A DNA stretch of 54,454 nucleotides from Elusimicrobia bacterium GWF2_62_30 (GCA_001799995.1 MGUK01000088.1:1-54454); one strand, 5' to 3'. Shown: positions 7,949 through 16,770, numbered from the stretch's first letter. The notes: generated by a model from the letters alone, not told the origin. Translations and numbers: made by a program.

Positions 7949-8857
7949 CTAGGGGAGAACGGCGCCGTAGACGGGTTCCCGGTCCAGGGTTACCTGGCGG
8001 CCGCGGCGGAAGCCGGCTTGCCGCAGTATTTCCTTCCTGAAGAAAGCGCTTTCCTTGGGATACTTGGTGAAGGAACTGCCGGAGAAGACCACGGTGCCTT
8101 CGCCGCCGGCGAATGTCTTCAGGGCGGCGAGGGCGCGGCCTATCCTTTCCACATATTCGCCCAGTATCATGACGGCTAGCGGGTCGCCCTTGGAGTAATA
8201 CTTATAGAACAGCGGCACGAATTTGTACTTGAGCTCCTGCGGCAGGGGTTTGGCGTATTCCCTGAAATCGCAGGCCCAGAGCCGCGCCAGCAGGTCATAC
8301 GGCGTCTTGCAGTGTGCCAATTTCATTATCTCGCCCAGCAGGCGCGAGGGTTTGTTGCCGGGCAGCAGGCCGTGGGCCGCGCTGGAGACGCCTAGCGTCA
8401 TGGTGATAAGCAGGTTTCTTACCTGGTAATCGCAGACCAGGCGCTCGCGGCCCTTGGCGTCTATGGCGGCTATGGTAAATCCCGTGCCGAGGGAAATTAT
8501 GAAGCCCGGCCGCGCCACCGTGCCGGCACGCAGCGCCGCGAAAGCGTCGTTCTCGAAGGCCATGGGCCCGGTATAGCCGAAATCCCGCTTAAGTTTTTCC
8601 TTGAAGTAGGGTCCCACCATTTCTATGTCGCGGGGGAAATCTATGCCGCAAAGGCAGAAGCGGGCGCCGGACAGCTCGATCTTTTTGCCGCGGGCGAGCT
8701 GGTCCACGCCCTGCTTGATAAGGGCGTAAACGGCCTTTACGCCCTTTACCTCCAGGTTCGCGCCCGGTACCCGGGCCACGCGCACCGCCCCGGCTTCCGA
8801 CCGCAGGGCCACGGCTATCTTGGTGCCGCCGCTGTCCACACCAAGGAAATATTTCAC
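7949..8857 (-). CDS. BadF/BadG/BcrA/BcrD-type ATPase, probable sugar (N-acetylglucosamine-like) kinase
   Basis: 302 residues from a GTG start at 8855-8857. The frame is open further upstream, but that part overlaps the GH4 gene. ASKHA-fold motifs are clear: phosphate-1 loop FLGVDSGGTKIAVAL at the N-terminus, ENDAFAALRAG mid-protein, phosphate-2 loop ISLGTGFTIAAI, and the adenosine motif VVFSGSSFTKYP. Family members include N-acetylglucosamine kinases and 2-hydroxyacyl-CoA dehydratase activators; the lack of a CxxxC Fe-S site and the pairing with a GH4 hydrolase favour a sugar kinase. The GTG overlaps the TGA of the upstream gene (GTGA, 4 bp), indicating translational coupling. The exact sugar is unknown. 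Confidence 0.8.
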   Translation of the reverse strand: MKYFLGVDSGGTKIAVALRSEAGAVRVARVPGANLEVKGVKAVYALIKQGVDQLARGKKIELSGARFCLCGIDFPRDIEMVGPYFKEKLKRDFGYTGPMAFENDAFAALRAGTVARPGFIISLGTGFTIAAIDAKGRERLVCDYQVRNLLITMTLGVSSAAHGLLPGNKPSRLLGEIMKLAHCKTPYDLLARLWACDFREYAKPLPQELKYKFVPLFYKYYSKGDPLAVMILGEYVERIGRALAALKTFAGGEGTVVFSGSSFTKYPKESAFFRKEILRQAGFRRGRQVTLDREPVYGAVLP

Positions 8858-10149
8858 CGGGCCCCCTTGTAGGCCGGCAGGAAGGCCTTGTTCTGGGCCA
8901 GCACGGCCTTGAGCAGGCGGAAGGTGACGTCCGCGTCGGGGGTGAGCGGGTTCAAGAGCAGCGCCTGGTAGGCCAGGTCGAAGTCGCAATTCCAGGCGGC
9001 CTCGGCGGTAAGCGCCTCATAGGCCTTTATCCGCTGCGACAGCCCCTTGGCGAAGACCGGCAGCTGCGCCGTCTTCAGCGGCTTATAGCCAGCCTTATCT
9101 ATCATACAGGGCATCTCGAGCACATGATCTTTTTCGAAGTCGTCGTAGGTGCCGTTATTAGGCACGGCCACGGTGACGCGCTTCTTCTGCAGGCCCAGCA
9201 GGCAGGCGATGACGTCGTAGGCGACCACATTGTAGAAGGCGCCGCCCCGCTCCTTTACGGCCTCGGGGATCTCCGAGACCGACGGCGAGCGGTAGGCCGC
9301 GAAGATGCGCCGCTCTATCTCGGCCACCTTGGCCGCGCGCGACGGGGTAGTTTTGTCCTCTTCTACCACCGCGCCGGCGTGGAAGAAATACTTGTGGTAC
9401 CCGGTAGGGATTATCTTCGCGCGGGCCAGTATCTCCGGAGTCATTTTCACCTTGGTGATATTGAGCGCCGTCGGCAGGCCTTCCTTCTCTATCATCCGCT
9501 TTATGACCGCGGGGAGAACGGAGCGGCCGTTGCGGCGCACGTCCAGCACCCAGGCGAAATGGTTGGGGCCGACATAGTCTATCTCGGTGTCCTCCATGCG
9601 CGCCCCGAGCAGGTCGCTCACGCCCTTGTGCATGGTAAGCGAGCCGTTGCAGATGCCCACGGCCCTGATATCGTGGAAGCGCACCAGCGCCTCGGTAACT
9701 ATGCCCACCGGGTTGGTGAAATTCACCAGCCAGGGGTCCTTGGCGCCGTAGCGCAGCAGGGCGTCGGCGATCTTGCGGATCTGGGGTATGGTGCGCAGGG
9801 CCTTGGAGAAGCCGCCCACGCCGGTGGTCTCCTGGCCGATTATGCCGTACCTGCGGCCGAGTTCCTCGTCCTTGCGGCGCGCCGCCATCATGCCCACGCG
9901 GATCTGCGGCACCACTATCTTGGCGCCCTTCACGGCTTCGTTAAGATCGAGCGTGGCTTTGATGGTCAGCTTCGACTTGGACTTTTCCGCCAGCCGCTGC
10001 GTGAAGCCGTGCACGGTCTTCAGGCGCCCGGCGTCTATGTCCATGAGGCAGACCTCGGAAACCGCCTGGTCCAGCCCTGAATTAAGTATGTGGTCGATAA
10101 GAAGGGGGGTGTAACTCGACCCCGCCCCTACGATAGCAAGTTTAGTCAT
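8854..10149 (-). CDS. Glycoside hydrolase family 4 enzyme, probable 6-phospho-beta-glucosidase
   Basis: 431 residues, the normal family length. GH4 enzymes cleave phosphorylated (and some plain) glycosides by an NAD+- and divalent-metal-dependent redox-elimination mechanism in the cytoplasm. Visible motifs are the NAD-binding loop IVGAGSSYTP (residues about 5-14), GQETTGVGGFSKALRTIP, NFTNPVGIVTEAL, the metal-binding Cys in GICNG and the His in NHFAWVL. The C-terminal end (LLNPLTPDADVTFRLL) is typical of the 6-phospho-beta-glucosidase branch. A kinase gene is coupled downstream. No PTS components are visible, so the kinase may supply the phosphate that a PTS supplies elsewhere. Some GH4 members act on alpha-glycosides, which cannot be excluded. 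Confidence 0.88.
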   Translation of the reverse strand: MTKLAIVGAGSSYTPLLIDHILNSGLDQAVSEVCLMDIDAGRLKTVHGFTQRLAEKSKSKLTIKATLDLNEAVKGAKIVVPQIRVGMMAARRKDEELGRRYGIIGQETTGVGGFSKALRTIPQIRKIADALLRYGAKDPWLVNFTNPVGIVTEALVRFHDIRAVGICNGSLTMHKGVSDLLGARMEDTEIDYVGPNHFAWVLDVRRNGRSVLPAVIKRMIEKEGLPTALNITKVKMTPEILARAKIIPTGYHKYFFHAGAVVEEDKTTPSRAAKVAEIERRIFAAYRSPSVSEIPEAVKERGGAFYNVVAYDVIACLLGLQKKRVTVAVPNNGTYDDFEKDHVLEMPCMIDKAGYKPLKTAQLPVFAKGLSQRIKAYEALTAEAAWNCDFDLAYQALLLNPLTPDADVTFRLLKAVLAQNKAFLPAYKGAR

Positions 10150-10223
10150 GGAAAACCTCTTAACCGAAATTCACGCGGCGCGCGGTGGAAAACCGCCGGC
10201 GCCAGCCTAACTTTATCAGTTTT

Positions 10224-10298
10224 TCAGCCGCCGGAGAAAGGGGAGAGCAGGATGACCAGGGCGCCGTCGTTGATGGGCTCGTCCCCTACTGCGACGCG
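10224..10298 (-). pseudogene. Possible MoaD/ThiS-like C-terminal relic
   Basis: A minus-strand frame ending at TGA (10224-10226) reads RVAVGDEPINDGALVILLSP then FSGG-stop. This resembles the C-terminus of molybdopterin-synthase small subunits (family pattern: EPI.DGDEVA..PP.SGG, ending in the functional Gly-Gly). Upstream the frame runs into the 3' end of the NCS2 permease gene (whose stop is at 10286) and loses all resemblance. A deletion apparently fused the tail of a moaD-like gene to the permease terminus. The match is only about 24 residues, so chance is possible. Confidence 0.4.
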
Positions 10299-11716
10299 AG
10301 GATAAACGAAAGAAGGAAGGCCAGGCTGACGACGTACATCAGGGGGTGTATCTCGGAGAACTTGCGCCGGGCCAGCTTGATGGCCGTGTAGGTGATGAAG
10401 CCGAAGCCTATGCCGTAGCTGATGTTGTAGGTGAGCGGGATGCCGATCATGGTCAGGAAAGCCGGCAGCGCCTCGTCGAACTTGTCCCAGTCTATCTCGC
10501 GCACCGTCTTCATCAAAAGCGAGCCCACGATGATGAGCGCGCCCGCCGTGATGGGGTAGACGAAATAGTCGCCGCAGCCCGGGGGGATGACGTCCGCCGG
10601 CGGGGTGAAGCCGCTGTTGACCAGCAGGCAGTAATGCTTGGCGTTAGCCAGGCGGTAGCCGCCGCCCACCATCTGGATAAGCGGCGAGAAGAAGGCGCAC
10701 AGCCCGAACAGCAGCCCCGTTATTATCGCCGACAGACCCGTGCGGCCGCCCTCGGCCACGCCGGCGGCGGATTCGATATAAGTGGTGATGGAGCTGGCGC
10801 CGAAAAGCCCGCCGGTAGCGGCCGCCGCCGAGTCCACCAGCAGGATCTTCTTGATGTCCTGCACCGTGCCGTCGGGGTTCACGAAGCCCGCCTGCTCGCC
10901 CACCGCCACCACCGTGCCCATCGTGTCGAAGAAATCCGTCAGCATGATGGCGAAGATGACGAAGGCCAGCGCCGGCGTAAGCGCGTGGAACAGCGCCAGT
11001 TTTCCGTTGACCTGCTGGAAGGGTGCGAAGAAAGTGGAGAAATCCGGCGCCGCGAAAGCGCTCTGCGGCACCGCCGTCACGCCCAGGAGCAGCGCGGCCG
11101 CCGTGGCCGCCAGCATGCCCCACAGGATATCGCCTTTCACCTTGGCGGCCATGAAAAAGGCCGTAGCGAAGAAACCTATCAGCGTCACCCAGACATAGTG
11201 CTGCGAGAAATCCCCCAGCGAGACCAGGGTTATGGGGGCGGGCCGGATGATGCCGCCCTCATTGAGGCCGATGACGGTGATGAACAGGCCGATGCCCACG
11301 CCTATAGCGCGCTTGAGGTTGAGCGGGATGGAATCCATCACCGCCTCGCGAAAGCCCGTCACCACCAGCGCGAGGATGGCCAGGCCCTCTATAAAAATGA
11401 CCGACATGCCCACCTGCCACGGCACATTGGCCTGCTGGAAGCCTATCACCGAGAAGGTCAGCACCGCGTTTATCCCCATGCCCGAGGCCAGGGCCAGCGG
11501 CCGGTTGGCGATGGCGCCCATCAGCACGCTCATGACCGCCGCGCCGATGGCGGTGGAGGTTACCGCGCCGGCAAAAGGCACCCCGGCGGCCGAAAGGATG
11601 CCGGGATTGACGAAAATGATATAGGCCATTGTAAGGAAAGTGGCCGCCCCGGAAAGCATTTCGGTCTTAAGGTCCGTGCCGCGTTCGGCGAATTTGAAAT
11701 ATTTTTCCATAACCAT
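10286..11716 (-). CDS. NCS2-family (AzgA/PbuG-type) purine permease
   Basis: 476 residues with about 12-14 membrane helices. The N-terminus EKYFKFAERGTDLKTEMLSG, MAYIIFVNPGILSAAGVPF, and ASGMGINAVLTFSVIG are diagnostic of the AzgA-like subfamily of nucleobase:cation symporters. FVIFAIMLTDFFDTMGTVVAVGEQAG and the loop SSITTYIESAAGVAEGGRTG carry the conserved substrate-site region. Known members import adenine, guanine or hypoxanthine. ATG at 11714-11716 is used here; a second in-frame ATG at 11710 is equally plausible. A type A palindrome lies just upstream (11729-11812), and no purine riboswitch is seen there. The downstream end abuts a possible moaD relic. Confidence 0.9.
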   Translation of the reverse strand: MVMEKYFKFAERGTDLKTEMLSGAATFLTMAYIIFVNPGILSAAGVPFAGAVTSTAIGAAVMSVLMGAIANRPLALASGMGINAVLTFSVIGFQQANVPWQVGMSVIFIEGLAILALVVTGFREAVMDSIPLNLKRAIGVGIGLFITVIGLNEGGIIRPAPITLVSLGDFSQHYVWVTLIGFFATAFFMAAKVKGDILWGMLAATAAALLLGVTAVPQSAFAAPDFSTFFAPFQQVNGKLALFHALTPALAFVIFAIMLTDFFDTMGTVVAVGEQAGFVNPDGTVQDIKKILLVDSAAAATGGLFGASSITTYIESAAGVAEGGRTGLSAIITGLLFGLCAFFSPLIQMVGGGYRLANAKHYCLLVNSGFTPPADVIPPGCGDYFVYPITAGALIIVGSLLMKTVREIDWDKFDEALPAFLTMIGIPLTYNISYGIGFGFITYTAIKLARRKFSEIHPLMYVVSLAFLLSFILASQ

Positions 11717-11728
11717 AATTTAGCATAG

Positions 11729-11812
11729 AGGGGACGCTGATGACTATTTGACTATTTGTTAACATTGTGCGATATTTGTTGATAATAAGTTAAAAAGTCA
11801 TCAGCGTCCCCT
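11729..11812. repeat. Palindromic repeat element, type A (copy 3)
   Basis: Arms 11729-11745 and 11796-11812 (AGGGGACGCTGATGACT and complement) pair perfectly over 17 bp and continue imperfectly inward. The loop contains GTTAACAT. It lies between the divergent NCS2 permease and the secreted-protein gene at 11933. Confidence 0.8.
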
Positions 11813-11822
11813 CCACCCCCCC

Positions 11823-11864
11823 TTGCGGATATTGCCCGAATGGCCTATACTGTATATAGGCCAA
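11823..11864 (+). promoter_or_regulatory. Sigma-70 promoter with an overlapping palindrome
   Basis: TTGCGG (11823-11828), a 17 bp spacer and TATACT (11846-11851). The -10 box sits inside the inverted repeat GGCCTATA-CTGTA-TATAGGCC (11842-11862), a shape expected of a repressor operator. The gene starts about 80 bp downstream at 11933. Confidence 0.5.
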
Positions 11865-11932
11865 AGGGCCCATGATTAAAGTCAATAGACCTCGCATCAT
11901 ATTAATAGTAATTACAGGGGCGGGGTTGAATT

Positions 11933-13327
11933 ATGAGAATATTAAAGACCTTACTGGCTTTATTGATCTTTCTGACCGCTGCTGTGCCGGTGCCGGCGCA
12001 GAACTGGTACCAGCCCACTGAGAACACGGCGGTAGCTTCCACCACCCGCGTAGCTAAACCCATTATGAAGCCGATCTCCGCCGCGGCGGTGATAAGCCTC
12101 AAGGACTGGACCCCGGACCAGAAGGCCGTGGCCTATGCCAGCCTGCTTTATTCGGCCGTTTCGGGCAAAGGTAATCCCACCCCCGCCGCGGGCCGGCAGT
12201 TCGCGGCCAAGGCCCTGGGCGCCCTGGCGCCTTCCATCGTGGATAACAAGACCTACGGGCTGGCGATGCTGCAGCTTATGCTGGCCGTGGGCAACGACCC
12301 AGACCCCGAGACGCGGGTGCTCGCCATGATGTCCCTGTACGTGGCGTACAAGGCCAATCCTTCCCGCGTTATCTCGGTGAAACTGCCCGGGGTGACGATG
12401 TCGAAGACCACCTCGCTGGCCACGTTCAGCCTGCTGATGGAAGTGGCATCGGCTACGAACGGAAAAGAACTGAACGGCGAAACCCCGTACTTCCTCGGCA
12501 TGCGCAAAGTGGCGGCGTCGCTGATGGCGGACGCCAACTCGCCGACGCTGCTGGAGACGTCGCTGGCCGCCATCATAGGCACGCACCAGGGCAGCATGTC
12601 GTTCTTTGCCGAAGACGAGACCAGTTTCTGGACGAAGGACTCGGCCGAGGACCATTACAAGATGGAGGCCTATATCCTGGACCTGCTGGGCGAGATGGCC
12701 AAGAAAGGCAATAAGAGCGCTTTGGAACGCCTGAAGAAATACGCCGCCATGTACACCCGGTCCTGCAGCCTTTCCACGGGCTACATGACCCGGTCCACCT
12801 ATGGGGAATACAACCAGAACGTGGTGGCCCACGCCCGCCTGATCCTTGGCAGGAACGGCCTGCTCTGGTTCTCCCAGATGGACCCGCAGACGCACGTGGT
12901 GGGCAGCGCCAGCTGCCTGGTGCCGATCATAAACGACGACAACACTTTCGACTGCGGCACCCGCAAAGAGGCCAGCGAACTTTACTACCACTATGTGCCG
13001 GACATGGTCTACGACGCCGACGGCCCGAGGCCGCGGGCGCTCACCGTGGGCGCGGACTGCAGCAAAGAGGCCATCATCTTCATCACGGTGGAGGTGGCCA
13101 AGATATATGTCGGCGGGGCGATACTGAAAGGGGTATTCGCGGTCGGTTCGCATTTCGTCTTCAGCGGCCTGAGCAAGGTCGCCGGCCCCGCCACGGTGTC
13201 GTTCCTTGAAAAGGGCGCGGAAGCAAGCTTCGAGGCGTGGCACCTTAAGCATGAGATAGTGGAGTACAGCAAGGCCGTGCTGGAGACGGCGGAGATAATG
13301 AACGGGAAGCCGGAAGGGCACAAATAG
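11933..13327 (+). CDS. Secreted protein of unknown function
   Basis: 464 residues, family not recognised. A signal peptide (MRILKTLLALLIFLTAAVPV, cut near VPAQ) targets it to the envelope. The body is mostly helical and Ala/Leu-rich, with repeated short helix pairs between residues 60 and 300 (LLYSAVSGKG, MLQLMLAVGNDPDPETRVLAMMSLYVAY), which could form a HEAT-like solenoid. A hydrophobic Val/Gly-rich stretch follows at about 385-415 (IFITVEVAKIYVGGAILKGV), perhaps membrane-associated. Four Cys are scattered in the second half. It has a good promoter, and a bidirectional terminator separates it from the converging amylase gene. Confidence 0.65.
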   Translation: MRILKTLLALLIFLTAAVPVPAQNWYQPTENTAVASTTRVAKPIMKPISAAAVISLKDWTPDQKAVAYASLLYSAVSGKGNPTPAAGRQFAAKALGALAPSIVDNKTYGLAMLQLMLAVGNDPDPETRVLAMMSLYVAYKANPSRVISVKLPGVTMSKTTSLATFSLLMEVASATNGKELNGETPYFLGMRKVAASLMADANSPTLLETSLAAIIGTHQGSMSFFAEDETSFWTKDSAEDHYKMEAYILDLLGEMAKKGNKSALERLKKYAAMYTRSCSLSTGYMTRSTYGEYNQNVVAHARLILGRNGLLWFSQMDPQTHVVGSASCLVPIINDDNTFDCGTRKEASELYYHYVPDMVYDADGPRPRALTVGADCSKEAIIFITVEVAKIYVGGAILKGVFAVGSHFVFSGLSKVAGPATVSFLEKGAEASFEAWHLKHEIVEYSKAVLETAEIMNGKPEGHK

Positions 13328-13363
13328 GGCGGATAAGAGGCGCTGCGGGATAAGCAGTTAAGC

Positions 13364-13397
13364 AAAAAAAGGCCGCGACTTATGTCGCGGCCTTTTT
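13364..13397. terminator. Bidirectional rho-independent terminator
   Basis: Stem GGCCGCGAC (13371-13379) / GTCGCGGCC (13384-13392) with a 4-nt loop, an A7 tract on the left and a T5 tract on the right. It serves the convergent genes ending at 13327 (+) and 13413 (-). Confidence 0.85.
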
Positions 13398-13412
13398 GCG
13401 TTAAGGGAACGC

Positions 13413-14873
13413 TCAATACAGGGGCAGGGGCTGCGTCCACACGGCGAAGCGGTCGCCGCTGGCGGACAGCGTCCAGCCGGTGCCGGGGTTCCAGCCCCAG
13501 TTGCGGCCCAGCTTCACTACCACGCGCTGCTTCTCGCCGTCTATCACCGCGGCGTACAGCTCGTTGGTGGCGGCCAGGATGGCCATGCGGCTGGTGGAGG
13601 TTATGCCCGCGGCCTTGCGCAGGTTGATCAGGTTCTGGAGGTTGGCGCGGTAGGCGGGGCCCCAGTCGAAGAAATGCGACCAGAACACCGAGGGGATGCC
13701 CGGGTGGGTGAGGATATAGGCATAGCCCATCAGGCGCTGCGTCTTGTACTCCGTGGTGGCGCTGGCTATGAATTCTGGGTCGCGGGGGGAGGTGTCGTGG
13801 TTCTCCACGAAGGTCACGGCCTTGGCGGGCCACCAGCCTATCATGCCGGAAGGGCGGCCGTTGTCGTTGAGGGCCTCGTAGCGCTCGTTCTCAATGGCTG
13901 AAAGGAGCGTGAACTTGGTGGGGAAGTCGAAAGCGCTGGAAGCGTTCATCTTGTCCTGGGAGCGGTCGGTGCCGTCTATCCAGTTGGCCACCACCTGCCG
14001 GTTGCCGTCATACACTTCGCCTACGGAGAACAGCGGGGTGGAGGCTTTGTTGTAATCCTCTATATGGTTGGGCGAAAAGCCCTTTACCATGTCGAAGCGC
14101 CAGCCGTCGAATTTCATGGTGTTCTTGAGCCAGAGCATGAAGATCTTGGCTTCCTTCTGCACCAGCGGGTTCTGGTGGTCCAGGTCGCGGCAGCCCGAAT
14201 CGTTCTGGCCTTCGTCATAGCTGGGGCTCTTGCTGTTGTAGGGGGTGTTGGCGAGGCCCGGCCATTCGTCGTTCTGGGTTATGGTGTGGGTGGGCCAGTC
14301 GGGGTTGGTGAAGTCGGCCCAGTCTTTGGTGCCGTTGCGGTGGTTAAGCACCACGTCCGCCACTACCTTGACGCCGGCCGAGTGCATGGCGCCTATGGCT
14401 TTTACCAGGTAATCCTTTTTGCCCCACTGGGAATCCAGGTTATACCATTCCTTGGGGTAATAGCTGCCCACGGAAACCGGCGGGAACCAGACCAGGTCGA
14501 AGCCGGCGCGGCCCACTTCGGGCGCTTTATCGGCCAGCACGCCCCACCAGCCATTGGGCGGGTGGAACCAGTAATTATCGGCGTACCAGTGGAAGCCCTG
14601 CAGCAGGATGAGCTTGCTGTTGTTGGTGTCCACGCGCTGCTGCGGCTTGGGGGCGTAGTTGCCGTAAAGCTTTACGGCGTTGAGCCATTCGGCGCGGGCG
14701 GGGCTGAGGGGGGAGTTCTCGAGCTTGCCGGTGGCTTCAGGTATTATCAGGTCGAAATCGCCGGACTTGAGCTTAAGCGAGTCCAGGGCGGAACCGGCCT
14801 GGAGGGATTGTGCCTGAAAGAGCGAGAGGAAAACAGAAGGTAAGAGCCAGAACTTTTTAAAATTTGAGTGCAT
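13413..14873 (-). CDS. Secreted alpha-amylase (GH13)
   Basis: 486 residues starting at MHSNFKKFWLLPSVFLSLFQ, a signal peptide cut near LQAGSA; GGGGGAG lies 6 nt before this ATG. The GH13 TIM barrel is intact: LQGFHWYADNYWF, FDLVWFPPVSVG, KVVADVVLNHRNG (region I), DGWRFDMVKGF (region II, nucleophile Asp), FSVGEVYDG (region III, acid/base Glu) and FVENHDTS (region IV). The pattern with a WYNLDSQWG segment resembles the plant/archaeal alpha-amylase group. The C-terminal beta domain ends in GWTLSASGDRFAVW. It hydrolyses alpha-1,4-glucans such as starch or glycogen outside the cytoplasm. The surrounding genes are not obviously part of a starch locus. Confidence 0.92.
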   Translation of the reverse strand: MHSNFKKFWLLPSVFLSLFQAQSLQAGSALDSLKLKSGDFDLIIPEATGKLENSPLSPARAEWLNAVKLYGNYAPKPQQRVDTNNSKLILLQGFHWYADNYWFHPPNGWWGVLADKAPEVGRAGFDLVWFPPVSVGSYYPKEWYNLDSQWGKKDYLVKAIGAMHSAGVKVVADVVLNHRNGTKDWADFTNPDWPTHTITQNDEWPGLANTPYNSKSPSYDEGQNDSGCRDLDHQNPLVQKEAKIFMLWLKNTMKFDGWRFDMVKGFSPNHIEDYNKASTPLFSVGEVYDGNRQVVANWIDGTDRSQDKMNASSAFDFPTKFTLLSAIENERYEALNDNGRPSGMIGWWPAKAVTFVENHDTSPRDPEFIASATTEYKTQRLMGYAYILTHPGIPSVFWSHFFDWGPAYRANLQNLINLRKAAGITSTSRMAILAATNELYAAVIDGEKQRVVVKLGRNWGWNPGTGWTLSASGDRFAVWTQPLPLY

Positions 14874-14907
14874 GCATCTCCCCCGAAATATTATTTTCGA
14901 ACAATAT

Positions 14908-14935
14908 ATTATACATCCCACCCCCGCGCGCGCAA
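14908..14935 (-). promoter_or_regulatory. Sigma-70 promoter for the amylase gene
   Basis: On the minus strand TTGCGC (14930-14935), a 16 bp spacer and TATAAT (14908-14913), giving a leader of about 30 nt before the ATG at 14873. The remaining 15-15.05 kb intergenic stretch shows no gene. Confidence 0.6.
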
Positions 14936-15053
14936 GTCCGAAAGGACCCACCCCGCGTATAGGCTTTTAGGTCTATATAGCCAAAGAAAGCTGCTTATTT
15001 GTCCTTTGTGGAACATCGGGGATGCTTTTGTGGCACTTCGCGGATTCTCTCTT

Positions 15054-16595
15054 TCAACTGCCGAGCAGCTCGGGGCCGAGCATCGCCATTACGCTTTTGC
15101 GGAATTCAAGGCGGAGGGCGGCGTCCTCGTAATCGAGGGAGCCCAGGTCGTCGGTGGAAGGCGCGCGGGTATGGCGAGCCGGGCGGCCGGTTGCCGCTGT
15201 TTCTCGGCAGTCGGCCTCCAGTTCCGGCAGTATGCGGCCGGGATAACCGCGTCCGTCGTTAATTTTAAGGTTCTCACCGGCGATAAGGCAGGCGTTCACC
15301 GGCTGTCCCCCTGTCCCTTCCGCCTTCTTCGTGAACACCATCGCGCTGCCGAATACCTCGCAAAGGCCGCTTTCAAGCAGTTCAAGGCCGGGGGAGGTCC
15401 CCGGCGCGGAGGTTACGGTGCTGACCACCAGCCGGCCGCCGGGGTTCAGCAGGGCTTTCATGCGGACCAGGCTTTCGCGCGTCATCAGATGCCAGGGGAT
15501 AGCTTCGCCGGCGAAAACATTCACCAGGATAAGGTCGTAGCCCGGCCTTTCGGAGTTGATAAAGGTCCGGGCGTCCGTATTGTGCACCGTGACTTCCGCC
15601 GGCAGCCGGAAAAATTTACGCGAAACCTTTATGATCTCCGGCTCTATCTCGACCGCCTCCACACGCATGCCGCGGGCGTGGAGCTGCCGCGCCAGCGCGC
15701 CGCTGCCCAGGCCCAGGAGCAGGGCTGTTTTGGCCCGAGGGTGGAAGCGCCAGCTGAGGTTCGCCATGTATTCCAGGTTATTGTAAACGGGCAGGCCGCT
15801 TTCAACGTGCATGCCGCCCTGGATGACGCCGTCGAGCAGCAGCGTGAGGCTGCCCCCGCCGGTAACCTTGAGCACCTGTATGAGGCCGGAGGGTGCAGGT
15901 TGGGAATACAGCAAGTCCAGCTGCAGTCCCCCTGCGTTGAAATGCGTCTTAGCGCCAGGGGCGGCCGCAAGCAGCAGCAAGGCCGCCAGCGGTGTTGCGA
16001 CGGCCGCGTATTTTACGTTCCTTTCCCGCCAGCTCCAGGCGGAGGCGAGAACAACCAGCGCGGCTCCGGTTCCGCCCAAAACCATCCCGAGCCGGAAGTG
16101 GGGCACCAGCGCCAGCGCGCAAAGCCAGCCGCCGGCCAGGCCGCCCAAAGTATTGGTGAAGAATATTCCGCCGGCTGCGGAACCGCCGTACGCGCCCCGC
16201 TGCAGGCGCTGTATCAGCAGCGGGCTTACCGCACCCATGCATAGCAGGGGCGGGCCGTAGAGGAAGGAGCCGGCGAGGAAGCTGCCCGCGGCTATGCCGG
16301 CCGCCGCTGCGGCCGCGCCCAGCACCTGCACGCGCCAGAACGGGAAGAGCAGCAGCCAGACCCCGGCGCCCAAGAAGACGGAGGGAAGGGCCAGCGGCAG
16401 TTCCCTGCGGCTGAGGCGGCCGCCGAGGCCGTAGCCCAGCGCGAGGAACAGCAGCGTAGCGGTGATCTGCGCGGTCCAGACATATAATGAAGTGCCGAAA
16501 TATGGCGCCAGGGCTCGCGCCCCCGCCAGTTCTATCACGAGCACGGCCATTCCTTCCAGAAAAGCCGTGATGAAAAACGGTATCTTTTGTTTCAC
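15054..16595 (-). CDS. Polytopic membrane protein with spermidine-synthase-like methyltransferase-fold domain
   Basis: 513 residues from GTG at 16593-16595, placed 10 nt after an AGGAGG ribosome site; the frame is open further upstream but runs into a palindromic repeat. Residues about 1-210 carry about seven membrane helices. From about residue 250 follows a cytoplasmic domain of the spermidine synthase fold: LLLDGVIQGGMHVES, LLGLGSGALARQLHARGMRV and VEAVEIEPEIIKVSRKFF. The catalytic region normally reading YD.I.VD is YDLILVNVFAG here, with Asn in place of the usual Asp, so true aminopropyl transfer is doubtful. Such fused membrane/SpeE-like proteins are common and of unknown role. The C-terminal 60 residues are unusual and Arg/Ala-rich. 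Confidence 0.8.
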   Translation of the reverse strand: MKQKIPFFITAFLEGMAVLVIELAGARALAPYFGTSLYVWTAQITATLLFLALGYGLGGRLSRRELPLALPSVFLGAGVWLLLFPFWRVQVLGAAAAAAGIAAGSFLAGSFLYGPPLLCMGAVSPLLIQRLQRGAYGGSAAGGIFFTNTLGGLAGGWLCALALVPHFRLGMVLGGTGAALVVLASAWSWRERNVKYAAVATPLAALLLLAAAPGAKTHFNAGGLQLDLLYSQPAPSGLIQVLKVTGGGSLTLLLDGVIQGGMHVESGLPVYNNLEYMANLSWRFHPRAKTALLLGLGSGALARQLHARGMRVEAVEIEPEIIKVSRKFFRLPAEVTVHNTDARTFINSERPGYDLILVNVFAGEAIPWHLMTRESLVRMKALLNPGGRLVVSTVTSAPGTSPGLELLESGLCEVFGSAMVFTKKAEGTGGQPVNACLIAGENLKINDGRGYPGRILPELEADCRETAATGRPARHTRAPSTDDLGSLDYEDAALRLEFRKSVMAMLGPELLGS

Positions 16596-16684
16596 AAAGC
16601 CGCACCCTCCTGCTACGCCGTTCGTGTACCGAATTTTAACATATTCGGGTCGCTGAGCCTTAAGGGCGGAGGGGGGAGGCGGAG

Positions 16685-16763
16685 AGGGGACGTTGTTTAC
16701 TATTTGACTATTCATCCACACTGGAAGTCTCCGGCAATAGTCAAATAGTAAACAACGTCCCCT
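16685..16763. repeat. Palindromic repeat element, type A (copy 4)
   Basis: The longest stem of the set: arms 16685-16711 and 16737-16763 are exact 27 bp complements, with tip AGGGGACGTTGTTTACTATT. The tip differs from the other copies (GTTG for GCTG), but both arms changed together. Confidence 0.87.
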
Positions 16764-16770
16764 CCCCCCC

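Noticed and set aside
11717-11932. Purine riboswitch before the NCS2 permease
   Set aside because: The upstream region is occupied by a REP-like palindrome and shows no purine-aptamer pattern.
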